Shown one piece after another: positions 46,040-54,343 of a stretch of 64,000 bases of DNA. The translations under genes and the position numbers were made by a program. The DNA comes from Proteobacteria bacterium UBA981 (GTDB lineage: Bacteria; Pseudomonadota; Gammaproteobacteria; Ga0077536), in assembly GCA_002292285.1 (NCBI GenBank), contig DBBP01000035.1, positions 1-64,000 on the forward strand. Direction: 5' to 3'. Under the pieces are notes generated by a model. The model was not told the DNA's origin and did not search any database. It worked only from the letters and a program-made list of their open reading frames with translations. Within the stretch, counting starts at the first letter, position 1, and each line of letters begins with the position of its first letter.

Positions 46040-46738
46040 CTAGGCGTCATATAGATCAGCATTTCGTCGCGTTGCCTCCGCGAGATCGTCGTCGCTGTAG
46101 TACACCCGCGGTTTCCCGGTCGGTACTGCAAGGCCACGTTGCACGGCATCACGCTTTTCGATGCGCTGAAACCAGGCTCCCAGATGCATCAGATCGTCAA
46201 CCGGGATATTGCCCCAGCGATGCGCCCGTGCCCAGGGAAACATCGCGATGTCCACGATGGAATAATCGCCGCACAGGTACTCGCGGTCGGCCAAACGTTC
46301 GTCCACGATGGTCAGCAGACGGCGTGACTCATTCACATAGCGCTCGATAGCGTACTCATCGACGATGCCCTTTGGCGCCGCAATGCGTTGAAAAAACATC
46401 GCCTGCCCCATCATTGGCCCGACCGCACTCATCTGAAACATGAGCCATTGCATCGCCTCGAATCGTTGTTCAAGTGTCGTGGGGAAAAGCTTGCCGCAGC
46501 GCTCTGCCAAGTAGAGCAATATCGCGCCTGATTCGGCAAGCACGTAGTCGTTGTTCTCATGGTCAACAATGACCGGGATGCGACCATTTGGATTCAGCTG
46601 CAGAAACTCCGCAGACTTCTGTTCGTTTTTGTCGAAGTGGAGATACTCGGTTGCATAGTCGATTTCAAACTCTTCGAGTGCAATCGACGCTTTCCAGCCG
46701 TTTGCGGTTGGCGCGGTGTAGAGAGTGATGGCGGGCAT
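46040..46738 (-). CDS. Glutathione S-transferase
   Basis: 232 residues. N-terminal thioredoxin-fold domain: ITLYTAPTANGWKASIALEE, NPNGRIPVIVDHENNDYVLA, ESGAILLYLAERCGKL (the ES pair binds the glutathione gamma-Glu). C-terminal helical domain with LTIVDERLADREYLCGDYSI and VDIAMFPWAR, matching the YfcG/Ure2-like group. Cytosolic; conjugates or reduces with glutathione. The active residue is probably Thr or Asn near TAPTANGWK. Lone gene. Confidence 0.92.
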   Translation of the reverse strand: MPAITLYTAPTANGWKASIALEEFEIDYATEYLHFDKNEQKSAEFLQLNPNGRIPVIVDHENNDYVLAESGAILLYLAERCGKLFPTTLEQRFEAMQWLMFQMSAVGPMMGQAMFFQRIAAPKGIVDEYAIERYVNESRRLLTIVDERLADREYLCGDYSIVDIAMFPWARAHRWGNIPVDDLMHLGAWFQRIEKRDAVQRGLAVPTGKPRVYYSDDDLAEATRRNADLYDA

Positions 46739-46885
46739 GGGTAAGCTATCTGGAGAAAAAGTCGGCTCTCAATCTAACCCAAATTGATGGTCATGGGTCA
46801 TCCTGTCGCTCAACTACGTCAGCAGGCAATGTCCACACGATTGCGAAACTGAGCTGGGGCATCTTTTGACTCCACCAACATAGCT

Positions 46886-47161
46886 TTAGCTTGTCGTCTT
46901 GGGCTTCTTTAAGGTACTCCCGGCATAGGCTAGCCAGTTCGCCGCGATAATCGTCACCGTCATGACGACGCTCGCCGGACTACCACTGCCGATGATGATG
47001 GCGACAATCCAGCCGCTTATAAACGCGACCGCAATCGTGACGAACACCCAGACGATTCCATCGCGGCTGGGTGAATCCGCCCAAAAGAACCCTCTGATGA
47101 GTCCGGGCGTAAGCAAGCCCAGCAGAAAAACTATCTGTATAAAGCCCATGACGATTAGCAT
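46886..47161 (-). CDS. Small predicted membrane protein
   Basis: 91 residues from the ATG at 47161 (GGGGCAGG upstream); a frame open to 47215 is also possible. Three hydrophobic segments: IVMGFIQIVFLLGLLTPGL, GIVWVFVTIAVAFISGWIVA and SVVMTVTIIAANWLAYAG. No family recognised. Nothing is near it that suggests a role. Confidence 0.5.
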   Translation of the reverse strand: MLIVMGFIQIVFLLGLLTPGLIRGFFWADSPSRDGIVWVFVTIAVAFISGWIVAIIIGSGSPASVVMTVTIIAANWLAYAGSTLKKPKTTS

Positions 47162-47447
47162 CCTGCCCCAAACGGGTTGCAGTCCTCGACTGCCGCACCG
47201 CGTTGGTCGAGTCAAAGCGCGCGTGGTGCATCGTGCTGTCTGAAACTAGCGAAACACTTCCCCACCCATCGTATTGATTTACGCGTCCCCGCTGTTGTCC
47301 ATTTTCGTAACGCCCACAGCCCGCGACCTAGAGGGATTAAATTTTTCAGCTGCACCTACAATTAGTGTGTCGCTCGACGGATGGCCTGCCGCTAAAAGAT
47401 AGGCAACATGAAAATTACGCCGCTCAGCGGGCGCCGGCCGGCGCGAC

Positions 47448-47475
47448 GAGGACACCCTGCTGATGGGATGTCCTC
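47448..47475 (-). terminator. Hairpin after the redoxin gene
   Basis: GAGGACA/TGTCCTC arms (7 bp) extended by CCC/GGG across a one-base bulge, loop TGCTGAT, just downstream of the stop at 47484. There is no T run after it on either strand, so it is only a possible terminator. Confidence 0.3.
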
Positions 47476-47483
47476 GGCTGCCG

Positions 47484-48662
47484 CTATGCTTCGGCGAGGC
47501 CTAAATCCGCCTCCGGGTAATACGGATACTGTCGATTGGCATCGAAGGCGGCAAAAAAATCTTCACCACCGTTCAATTCGCCGACCCGATCCGCGTCCAG
47601 CATCATCGACTGGCGTCGATAGTTCCAACTCGCAGGACACAGGCGGACCGCTTCGTTGAAATGCTGCTTGGCGCGCGCCAGTTCACCTTGCGTGTATAGA
47701 TAACGCCCTAGGCGCACATGGTTTGCTGCCAGTACGTCATCGGGACGAGGGCCACTCATGCGCTGTCTGATTTCGTCTGCTGGCAGTACATATCGACTGT
47801 CAGCACCGTGGCGTACCCAGTCTCGCAGAGCGTCGATATAGGCGTTGCGTACCTCAAGTCCGTGCGCCGCCGCTTCCTCTGGTACTTCAAACGTCTCTCG
47901 GTCCATGTGCGGCACCATGTCGTAAGTACCTGCGGATTCAACCGGGCGCACCAGCCGCCCGTGTTCATCAATCCACACCGCCTGCGGCACATTGCGCATG
48001 CCGTAGCGTTCCGCGACCTCGTGCCCCTGGTCGATCAGACACGGGTACGTCGGTGGCGCCTGACGCGCCCACAAATCTTCCGACCAACCCATCAGGCGCG
48101 CGAGCACCACGGGTCGCTCAGCAATATCGGCCGCACGAATCTTGGCTTCTACCGCCGCCTTGCCGGCGGTGTCAAAAGCAACGGCGACCATCTCAAATCC
48201 CTGGTCTTTCAGCTCAGCGTAAACTGCCTGCCACACGGACAGGTCAAAGCTACAGCCTCAGTAAGAACCCCAGGAATGGAGGAATACTTTTTTACCGCGA
48301 TAGTCGGATAGCGAATGCATCACGCCATCGATATCGGGCAGCGTAAAGTCGGGTGCCTCAAGCGAAAACAGGGCATCGTGGCGGGCGCTGACACTCTCGC
48401 CAAACGCCCAGATGTTGTCATCGCGTGTGATGGGTTGGTCCATGTGGCGGGCGAACGCGGTAACGTCGATGCGATCTTCGCCATCGCGCCAGGCGGGGTC
48501 AACGCCAACGCAGGCATCGCCGCGGCATAGTCCTTCGCTCTGCAGCTTCCAGCCCGTGGCCTGTTCGAGTTCGCTGGCGCTCAGCCATAACGCGTCGCCG
48601 CTGGCTTCTACGCCTGGCAGCGTGGTTTCTCGCTCATCGTAAAGTAAGACGGTTGCACTCAT
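47484..48662 (-). CDS. Selenocysteine-containing redoxin (thioredoxin fold plus helical tail), predicted
   Basis: 392 residues if the in-frame TGA at 48258-48260 (codon 135) is read as selenocysteine. Residues about 1-95: unrecognised. Residues about 100-230: AhpC/TSA-thioredoxin fold, EAPDFTLPDIDGVMHSLSDY, KKVFLHSWGSY, then U-GCSFDLSVWQAVYAEL. Relatives known to me read SW-C-G-C-R at this point, so TGA replaces the first cysteine of a CxC pair. The sequence after it continues the same fold (MVAVAFDTAGKAAVEAKIRA, YPCLIDQGHEVAERYGMRNV, PQAVWIDEHGR) and ends in a TPR-like tail (RLGRYLYTQGELARAKQHFN). No signal peptide: cytosolic. A SECIS-like hairpin follows the TGA. The alternative, a nonsense pseudogene, is less likely because the downstream frame is intact for 257 codons. 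Confidence 0.8.
48227..48243 (-). promoter_or_regulatory. SECIS-like hairpin for the redoxin TGA
   Basis: On the mRNA: CCUGUC-CGUGU-GGCAGG, six pairs with one G-U, beginning 14 bases after the UGA. The loop CGUGU carries G in its second position, as expected of bacterial SECIS elements, and lies about 20 bases after the UGA. Confidence 0.65.
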
Positions 48663-48797
48663 GCGGCGCTCCTGTGTCGGGAAGGGATGGTTGCGCGTAA
48701 TTTACAACCAGTGGAGCGCGATGGCGAGAGCCGTAGCCAGTCAAGCCACCCGGGCGACTCCGACAGGTCGCCCCAAGGTCGCGACACCATCGCTCGA

Positions 48798-50312
48798 TTA
48801 GCTGAATTGCAGTCCGCCGTGACCATCGATACGTACGCTGCGCCCACAGAACTCCTCATCAATCATCGTGCAGACCGTGTCGGCATCAGTCACATTGGCC
48901 CACGTTCGCTGTCCGTCCGGGGTGAGGCACGCGCAATGCGCGACCCGCGGTTCGCCGCTCGGTCCGTACATCACAACATAAGATTCAAGCGTCGCCTCGC
49001 CATCGTGATCGATCAGCACAGCGCGGCGAAAACCTGCATCCACCTGCGCCTGCAGATCGGCTCGTGCGAATGGTTTTTGCGGCGGCTCGCTGGCATACAG
49101 GCACAGCGCGTGCTTGGTCAACAAGCCCCCGTTGGCACTCACCAGCGCACGGCTGCCGGGCTTCTCACGCAGCAACTCCACCGTACGCGCGACGCTGTGC
49201 ATGACGTAATTGTTGAGCGGCCCCCCAGCGAAAGTGAGACCGCCGGTTACGGTCAGCGGACGCTGCTGATCGAGACCGATTTCATTCGCGGCCACCTGCA
49301 CAGCAACCGGGAAACAACTGTACAGGTCGACCAAATCCAGATCGGCCGTACTGACGTCAGTCATTTCGAACAGCTTCGCTGCAGCGATGCGAATCGCCGG
49401 CGAAGAATGCAGATTGTCGCGCTCCGAGACCGTAATGTGATCCCAAGCCTCGGTGCCGGCGAGCGGATACACCCACTGCTCTTCGGCGATGCCCATGCGG
49501 CGCGCATGTCCCACTGAGGTAAGAATCAGCGCAGCACCCTGATCCACGCTGTTGTTGGAGTTCATCAACTTCGTGTAGGGATAAGAGATAGCGCGGTTAG
49601 TCGGCGACGCCTCACTGATTTGCGCAGCGGTCATTGGCTTGCGAATCCATGCGTGCGGATTATCCACAGCAACACGATTAAAGCCGGCCCACAGTTCGGA
49701 CACGCGTTTGCGGTGCGCCGTGACGCTCTCGCCGTTCGCGTGGCGCAGCGCGATCTCGAACATCGGATAAAACTGAATTGGTCGTTCGATGCCGCGTTTG
49801 AGCTCCGCCTCATGGCGAGTCACTTTGTCGCTGCCAAGATAGAGATCGGGCGGATCGCCGTCGTCGCGTGTGACTGGCGACGTGCCAGGCGCGGCGGCAA
49901 GTGGATTCCAGTCCAGCTCCAGTCCCGCTTTACCAGCGCGGGCCTGAGTACGTCCGCATTCCGCACCCGCGACCACCACCACTTCACGGCGCCCGGCCTG
50001 GATATCGAGGAACGCATGATTGGTGAGCGATTGGACGTAATTCCCACCCAGCGACGTGAGGCCCGTTTCCGCACCCGGCACCCCAATTTGCTCTGCGAGT
50101 GCACGGGCCGGATTACCGTAACCCCACATCCCGCGCACCACGCGTACCGAGTCAACTGCCTTGAGAATTTGCGGATTGCCACAATCGTCCGCTGCGGCAT
50201 TTATCGCATCGAGCATCAGCGCCAGCGGTTCGCGTGCTGCAGCCGGATCGTCCTCACGCTGTTCGACCTGGGCTACGCCCACGATCACTGGGGTACGGTC
50301 GTCGATCGTCAT
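48798..50312 (-). CDS. Thiolase-family acyl-CoA acetyltransferase-like protein
   Basis: 504 residues. Opens with TPVIVGVAQVEQREDDPAAA and carries the thiolase-fold core: SLTNHAFLDIQAGRREVVVV, AGAECGRTQ (candidate nucleophile region), DLVDLYSCFPVAVQVAANEI, PLTVTGGLTFAGGPLNNYVM (the conserved GG-GGP-NNY loop) and NGGLLTKHALCLYASEPP. The C-terminal 70 residues form an OB-like extension (YVVMYGPSGEPRVAHCACLT). It resembles the SCP-x-like bacterial thiolase group of uncertain activity, probably in fatty-acid or sterol side-chain degradation. Upstream of the predicted selenoprotein on the same strand, 135 bases apart. Confidence 0.88.
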   Translation of the reverse strand: MTIDDRTPVIVGVAQVEQREDDPAAAREPLALMLDAINAAADDCGNPQILKAVDSVRVVRGMWGYGNPARALAEQIGVPGAETGLTSLGGNYVQSLTNHAFLDIQAGRREVVVVAGAECGRTQARAGKAGLELDWNPLAAAPGTSPVTRDDGDPPDLYLGSDKVTRHEAELKRGIERPIQFYPMFEIALRHANGESVTAHRKRVSELWAGFNRVAVDNPHAWIRKPMTAAQISEASPTNRAISYPYTKLMNSNNSVDQGAALILTSVGHARRMGIAEEQWVYPLAGTEAWDHITVSERDNLHSSPAIRIAAAKLFEMTDVSTADLDLVDLYSCFPVAVQVAANEIGLDQQRPLTVTGGLTFAGGPLNNYVMHSVARTVELLREKPGSRALVSANGGLLTKHALCLYASEPPQKPFARADLQAQVDAGFRRAVLIDHDGEATLESYVVMYGPSGEPRVAHCACLTPDGQRTWANVTDADTVCTMIDEEFCGRSVRIDGHGGLQFS

Positions 50313-50332
50313 TGGCGTGCTCCTGAAATATC

Positions 50333-50350
50333 GGGGACAGTATATTTAAT
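50333..50350 (+). repeat. Solo GGGGACAG REP-like half-site
   Basis: GGGGACAGTATATTTAAT, same core as the inverted repeat at 44937-44993, 20 bases upstream of the thiolase start. No transposase in the window. Confidence 0.5.
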
Positions 50351-50617
50351 TCGCGAGATGGCTCGACGATGAGTCATTATCACGACTGCGGACTGATAAT
50401 CACAACAATGATGGTTTGGGTGACGGGGTAACAATCGCGCGGTTTTGTGGTGGTGCCTGAGCGCGGCGCAGCAAGCGATAGCCGCGAGCCAGCTGAACCT
50501 TACTGTGTGTACATCTGGCCAAGACAGATGACCGGTTGAACTTCGACCCGCCGGTCCGGTCGAAAGTCCCGCAAAGCTGAACAATCAGACAACCTGACAA
50601 ACGGAGCGTGAGGTCGA

Positions 50618-51028
50618 ATGCGTAGACGTAGCCTATTGTGCCTGCCCCTGCTGGCACTTCTCTTACCGGTAGGCGAAGTACTCGCCGCCGATCCTGAGCC
50701 GATCACCTATTCCCGCGCCGCATTTGACGCTGCGATAGCGAGTGGCAAGCCCTTCTTGCTGGACTTTAAAGCCAGCTGGTGACCGAACTGCCGTCGGCAA
50801 GGCCGCACCGTGAGTGCGCTACTAGAAAACAAACCCGAATATCAAACCGTCAGTGTGATGATCGCAGATTGGGATAAACACAGCGGTAGTCCGATAGCCA
50901 AGGAACTCAAGGTGACTCATCAGGCGACTTTGATCATGTTCAAAGACGGAGTAGAACTCGACCGGGTCGAATGGAGTTCCAACGAAGCTGCGATTGAGCC
51001 GTTGTTCCAAGCCGCGATCAAGTCGTAG
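50618..51028 (+). CDS. Periplasmic selenothioredoxin (U-P-N-C), predicted
   Basis: 136 residues if the in-frame TGA at 50780-50782 (codon 55) is selenocysteine. Signal peptide MRRRSLLCLPLLALLLPVGE with cleavage near VLA-A. The fold reads FDAAIASGKPFLLDFKASW-U-PNCRRQGRTVSAL, an exact thioredoxin active site (usually W-C-x-x-C) with U in place of the first Cys, followed by VSVMIADWDKHSGSPIAKEL, then VTHQATLIMFKDG, where the usual cis-Pro position reads Q-A-T. GAGG lies 4 bases before the ATG. It is 44 bases upstream of ccdA on the same strand, so they are likely co-transcribed. A hairpin follows the TGA. Pseudogene is the alternative; the intact frame on both sides argues against it. Confidence 0.85.
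50804..50818 (+). promoter_or_regulatory. SECIS-like hairpin for the thioredoxin TGA
   Basis: On the mRNA: CGCAC-CGUGA-GUGCG, five perfect pairs, loop CGUGA, beginning 21 bases after the UGA. A smaller UGCC-GUC-GGCA hairpin (50789-50799) precedes it. The loop begins CGUG like the one at 48227-48243. Confidence 0.65.
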
Positions 51029-51072
51029 GTGATAGTGCCAGCGAACCAGGCGATAACGCGATTTAGCCGACG

Positions 51073-51789
51073 ATGCTGAACTATTTGTGGGCCTATCTTG
51101 CCGGGTTGTTGACCTTAATCAACCCGTGCGTGTTACCCCTGCTGCCGATCATTATCGGCACGGCTTTTCAAAGTGCAAAGCATGGGCCTTTGGCCCTCGC
51201 CTGCGGATTAGTGGTGTCATTTACGCTTGTCGGCGTCGGCGTGACCGCGTTTGGGCACTTGATAGGACTCGACGCGCAGATCATCAACCGCGCAGCCGCC
51301 GTGTTGATGATCGTTTTCGGCATCGTGCTGTTAATCCCACAGAGCCAGGCCGTCATTACCGCGATGTCCGCGCCGCTGGCCGAGGGCGCGAACGCCAGTA
51401 TCGATCGAATTAAAGACGCCGGCCTGATCGGTCAGTTCCTGATTGGCGGGCTGCTCGGCGCAGTCTGGTCGCCATGCATCGGCCCAACGCTTGGCGGCGC
51501 CGTCAGCCTCGCCGCGTCGGGCGAGAACCTGCTACAGGCGACGCTGACGATGCTCGCTTTCGGTTTTGGCGTGTCGACAATCCTATTGGCCCTGGCGTAT
51601 GGCTCGCGTGCTGTCGTTGGCGCTCGCAAAGCGCATTTGATGCGCATGATGCCGTGGGCGAAAACGATAATGGGGGTCCTACTCCTCCTCGTGGGTCTCG
51701 CGATATTTTTTCATATCGACCGCGTGATCGAAGGCTGGTTGCTCGATGTCCTGCCTACTTGGCTGCAGGATTTGTCGATCTCGATATAG
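51073..51789 (+). CDS. ccdA: CcdA-like thiol-disulfide transmembrane transporter
   Basis: 238 residues with six membrane segments. The two cysteines of the family are in LINPCVLPLLPIIIGTAF (TM1) and AVWSPCIGPTLGGAVSL (TM4 region). CcdA/DsbD-beta proteins carry reducing power from cytosolic thioredoxin across the inner membrane to a periplasmic thioredoxin-like protein. The gene upstream encodes such a partner, the predicted selenothioredoxin, so the two probably form a relay. Start at ATG 51073. Confidence 0.9.
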   Translation: MLNYLWAYLAGLLTLINPCVLPLLPIIIGTAFQSAKHGPLALACGLVVSFTLVGVGVTAFGHLIGLDAQIINRAAAVLMIVFGIVLLIPQSQAVITAMSAPLAEGANASIDRIKDAGLIGQFLIGGLLGAVWSPCIGPTLGGAVSLAASGENLLQATLTMLAFGFGVSTILLALAYGSRAVVGARKAHLMRMMPWAKTIMGVLLLLVGLAIFFHIDRVIEGWLLDVLPTWLQDLSISI

Positions 51790-52266
51790 TCAGGTCGGCC
51801 GCATACGAACCGAACCGCTGAGTGACGGACAACGGCCACCTGCGCAGCAAAAAATTGGACGGCGGTCATGCGCTCAGCCGGATTAGCCTGCGTCCGCGGA
51901 CAGACTAAACCGGGCGCCGGCTACCCAGTTTCGTCATCCGTGAACGGAGCGTACCAGCGTTGATACCAAGTCGCTCAGCAGTCTGACCTTTACTGTCGCC
52001 AACTCCACAGTGTCATTCAACGGATTCGCGCTGGGGCAGAACCGGTCCACAGACACGTAAACGCGATACGCTCGTGGTGGCGTAGAGACGATCGCGGTTG
52101 AAGCTGGTTCTTTCCGACTCTGGTGTTGAGGTCAAGCGCGTCGATGTTGGCAACTGGTTGCGACCGGATCCATACTGTGCAGGTACCCTGCCAGCGTCGT
52201 TCCGCTGCGCGATTCCCCGGCGCCACGCTTTCATCCGATTGTCGGCACGCCACAGAGGTATCGATC
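51790..52266. other. Noncoding stretch containing an HTH remnant
   Basis: About 475 bases between the CcdA and the fusion reductase. It holds the decayed regulator tail at 51905-52012; the rest shows no gene. Confidence 0.5.
51905..52012 (-). pseudogene. Fossil of the C-terminal HTH of a sigma-54 activator
   Basis: In one minus-strand frame closed by TGA above and TAG below, 35 codons read GDSKGQTAERLGINAGTLRS then RMTKLGSRRPV. This is the Fis-type recognition helix pattern LGLNPNTLRSRMKKLGIRRP of sigma-54 activators. No AAA+ domain precedes it. A remnant of a lost regulator. Confidence 0.65.
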
Positions 52267-53904
52267 ATGCAGCCATCCCCCTTTCATCTCGGCGAGCAGG
52301 CCGTCCAGTCGCGCCTCGGCGTACGCGAGCAAATTGAACCGTGGGCGCGCCAGGTCGTAGTGTCTGCGTTGCCAGAACAGCATCGTGACTTTCATACAGC
52401 GCTACCGTTTGTGATTGCCGCGGCACGAGATGCCGAGGGGCGTCCGTGGGCTACGATGCTAGCCGGCGATAACGGGTTTATTTCGTCACCCGACGCTGCG
52501 CACCTGCGCATCAACGCAACCCCATCGAACGGTGATGCTCTGGCTGATAGTTTTACCGCGGGTGCCGAACTCGGCCTGCTCGGGATCGAGCTCGACACGC
52601 GTCGTCGTAATCGCGTCAACGGCAACGTCGTGCAACGCGACAACGGCAGCGTACTTTTTGAAGTCGCCCAGGCGTTCGGCAACTGTCCGCAATATATCCA
52701 CCCGCGCGCCTTGCGACGGGTCACTGCGCACAGCGCGCCACGCGCACGCCGCTCGACGACGCTAAGCCGACACTTGATTGCTTGGGTCGAAGGCGCAGAC
52801 ACGTTCTTCATCGCGAGCGGCTATCGCGGCGATGGCGACAACGCCGCTTTCGGCATGGACGCATCACATCGCGGCGGCGAAGCCGGCTTCATCAAAGTCA
52901 CGACACCCGCGCAGCTCGTATTCCCGGATTACGCGGGTAATAACCATTTCAACACCATCGGCAATCTCATGGTCGACCCGCGCGCCGGGCTGCTGTTTAT
53001 CGATTTCGCGACCGGCTCGTTGCTGCAAATGAGCGGGCATACCGAGATCGATTGGGACTCGCCAGCGCTCGCAGAATTTCCTGGCGCGCGCCGGCTGGTC
53101 TACTTCAACGTCGAAGCAATTGTCGAGATCGACTGTGCCGTCCCGCTGCGCTGGGAGGGGGCGCAGGGATTCATGCGCACCTTACGGGTGATTGAGAAAC
53201 GTCGTGAGAGCGAAGACGTGACATCGTTTGTGCTGGCGGCGCGCGACGGTGGTACCTTGGCTAGCTTCGAGCCCGGGCAGCACTTGCCCATTGCGCTCGA
53301 TGTTCCGGGCCAGGACCACTCGGTACAGCGCACGTACTCGCTTTCCGGTCACCCGACTGCTGACACTTACCGAATCAGCGTCAAACGCGAAAAGCGCGGA
53401 CTTGCGTCCGGCTATCTCCATGACCACATTGAAACCGGCGCCTTTATCGACGCTTGGGCTCCGGCCGGCGATTTCCACGCTGATGCCACGTCGCAAAAAC
53501 CACTCGTGCTGATCAGTGCCGGCGTCGGACTGACGCCGATGGTGAGCATGCTGCACGCATTCGCTGACAACGGGGTGGGACGCAGGGTGTGGTTTTTCCA
53601 TGGCGCCCGCGACGGCGGGCATCACCCGTTGGCTGGCGAAGTACGTGCCCTGGCGCATGGGCGTGACGACGTCAACGCCTATGTCACCTATAGCGCGCCG
53701 CGACCAACCGACGAGCTAGGCCACGGCTTTGATGCCGAGGGTCGCCTCGACGCGAACACCATCAAGCGCCTGATCGGCCATCTCGATGCCGACTTTTACA
53801 TTTGCGGCCCCACAGGGTTTATGGCCACACTGCGCGATGATCTCGCCGCAATCGGTGCGGCCGCAGAGTCAATCCACAGCGAAACTTTTGGCCCGCTCGG
53901 ATAG
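52267..53904 (+). CDS. PNPOx-like domain fused to an FAD/NAD(P) reductase
   Basis: 545 residues from the ATG at 52267, preceded by GAGG; a frame open to 52123 adds a non-family leader. Residues about 1-300: pyridoxamine-phosphate-oxidase-like split barrel (WATMLAGDNGFISSPDAAHL, NNHFNTIGNLMVDPRAGLLF). Residues about 310-545: ferredoxin reductase-like FAD domain (VQRTYSLSGHPTADTYRISV) and NAD(P) domain (PLVLISAGVGLTPMVSMLHA, DADFYICGPTGFMATLRDDL), ending SIHSETFGPLG. Family members that I know carry a C-terminal [2Fe-2S] ferredoxin domain after this point; it is absent here. Electron acceptor unknown. The fold parts are clear. Confidence 0.88.
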   Translation: MQPSPFHLGEQAVQSRLGVREQIEPWARQVVVSALPEQHRDFHTALPFVIAAARDAEGRPWATMLAGDNGFISSPDAAHLRINATPSNGDALADSFTAGAELGLLGIELDTRRRNRVNGNVVQRDNGSVLFEVAQAFGNCPQYIHPRALRRVTAHSAPRARRSTTLSRHLIAWVEGADTFFIASGYRGDGDNAAFGMDASHRGGEAGFIKVTTPAQLVFPDYAGNNHFNTIGNLMVDPRAGLLFIDFATGSLLQMSGHTEIDWDSPALAEFPGARRLVYFNVEAIVEIDCAVPLRWEGAQGFMRTLRVIEKRRESEDVTSFVLAARDGGTLASFEPGQHLPIALDVPGQDHSVQRTYSLSGHPTADTYRISVKREKRGLASGYLHDHIETGAFIDAWAPAGDFHADATSQKPLVLISAGVGLTPMVSMLHAFADNGVGRRVWFFHGARDGGHHPLAGEVRALAHGRDDVNAYVTYSAPRPTDELGHGFDAEGRLDANTIKRLIGHLDADFYICGPTGFMATLRDDLAAIGAAAESIHSETFGPLG

Positions 53905-54343
53905 GCGCTGGCCGCAGTTGAGTGAACTCATTTTCGGGTATCCGGCGTTCTCGTCGGACGTTCCCCCTATGTTGTCAGCCTGAGCGCACCCGTGCACCGA
54001 CGGCGTTCGGCCTATACAGTGCAGCGGGGTCGCCGGGACTTGCGGCCCCATCCCATCCCATCCCATCCCGTCGCCTCGCACCGAGAATCGAATGTCAGTG
54101 GACATAGATGGTCAGCGGCAACTGTCACGCGGCATAACTTGCTTGCTCACTAACCACCGCATTCGGTGTTCCGGATCATTGCAGGGTGATACTTCTAGTT
54201 ACCGCAGGAGCACGGCCTATTCGCTGACGTTATATCGATTGTATTTTGAGCATCCGCGCATTAACGTCCTAGCGACAATGCGTCCACGGCGATAGGACGT
54301 ACAAGTCGCTGGTCACGACAGAAACCTGCACCGGGAGGGGCCC
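53905..54343. other. Noncoding stretch
   Basis: About 440 bases, no gene recognised. It contains a CCCAT microsatellite (54047-54071) and a GGGAGGGG ribosome site before the next gene. Confidence 0.5.
54047..54071 (-). repeat. CCCAT microsatellite, G-quadruplex-capable
   Basis: Four perfect CCCAT units and one CCCGT. On the minus strand this gives five GGG tracts separated by two-base AT loops, an ideal short-loop quadruplex sequence. Confidence 0.8.

Noticed and set aside
48687..49517. Plus-strand open frame of 276 codons
   Set aside because: Antisense to the thiolase-like gene, Arg/His-rich shadow translation.
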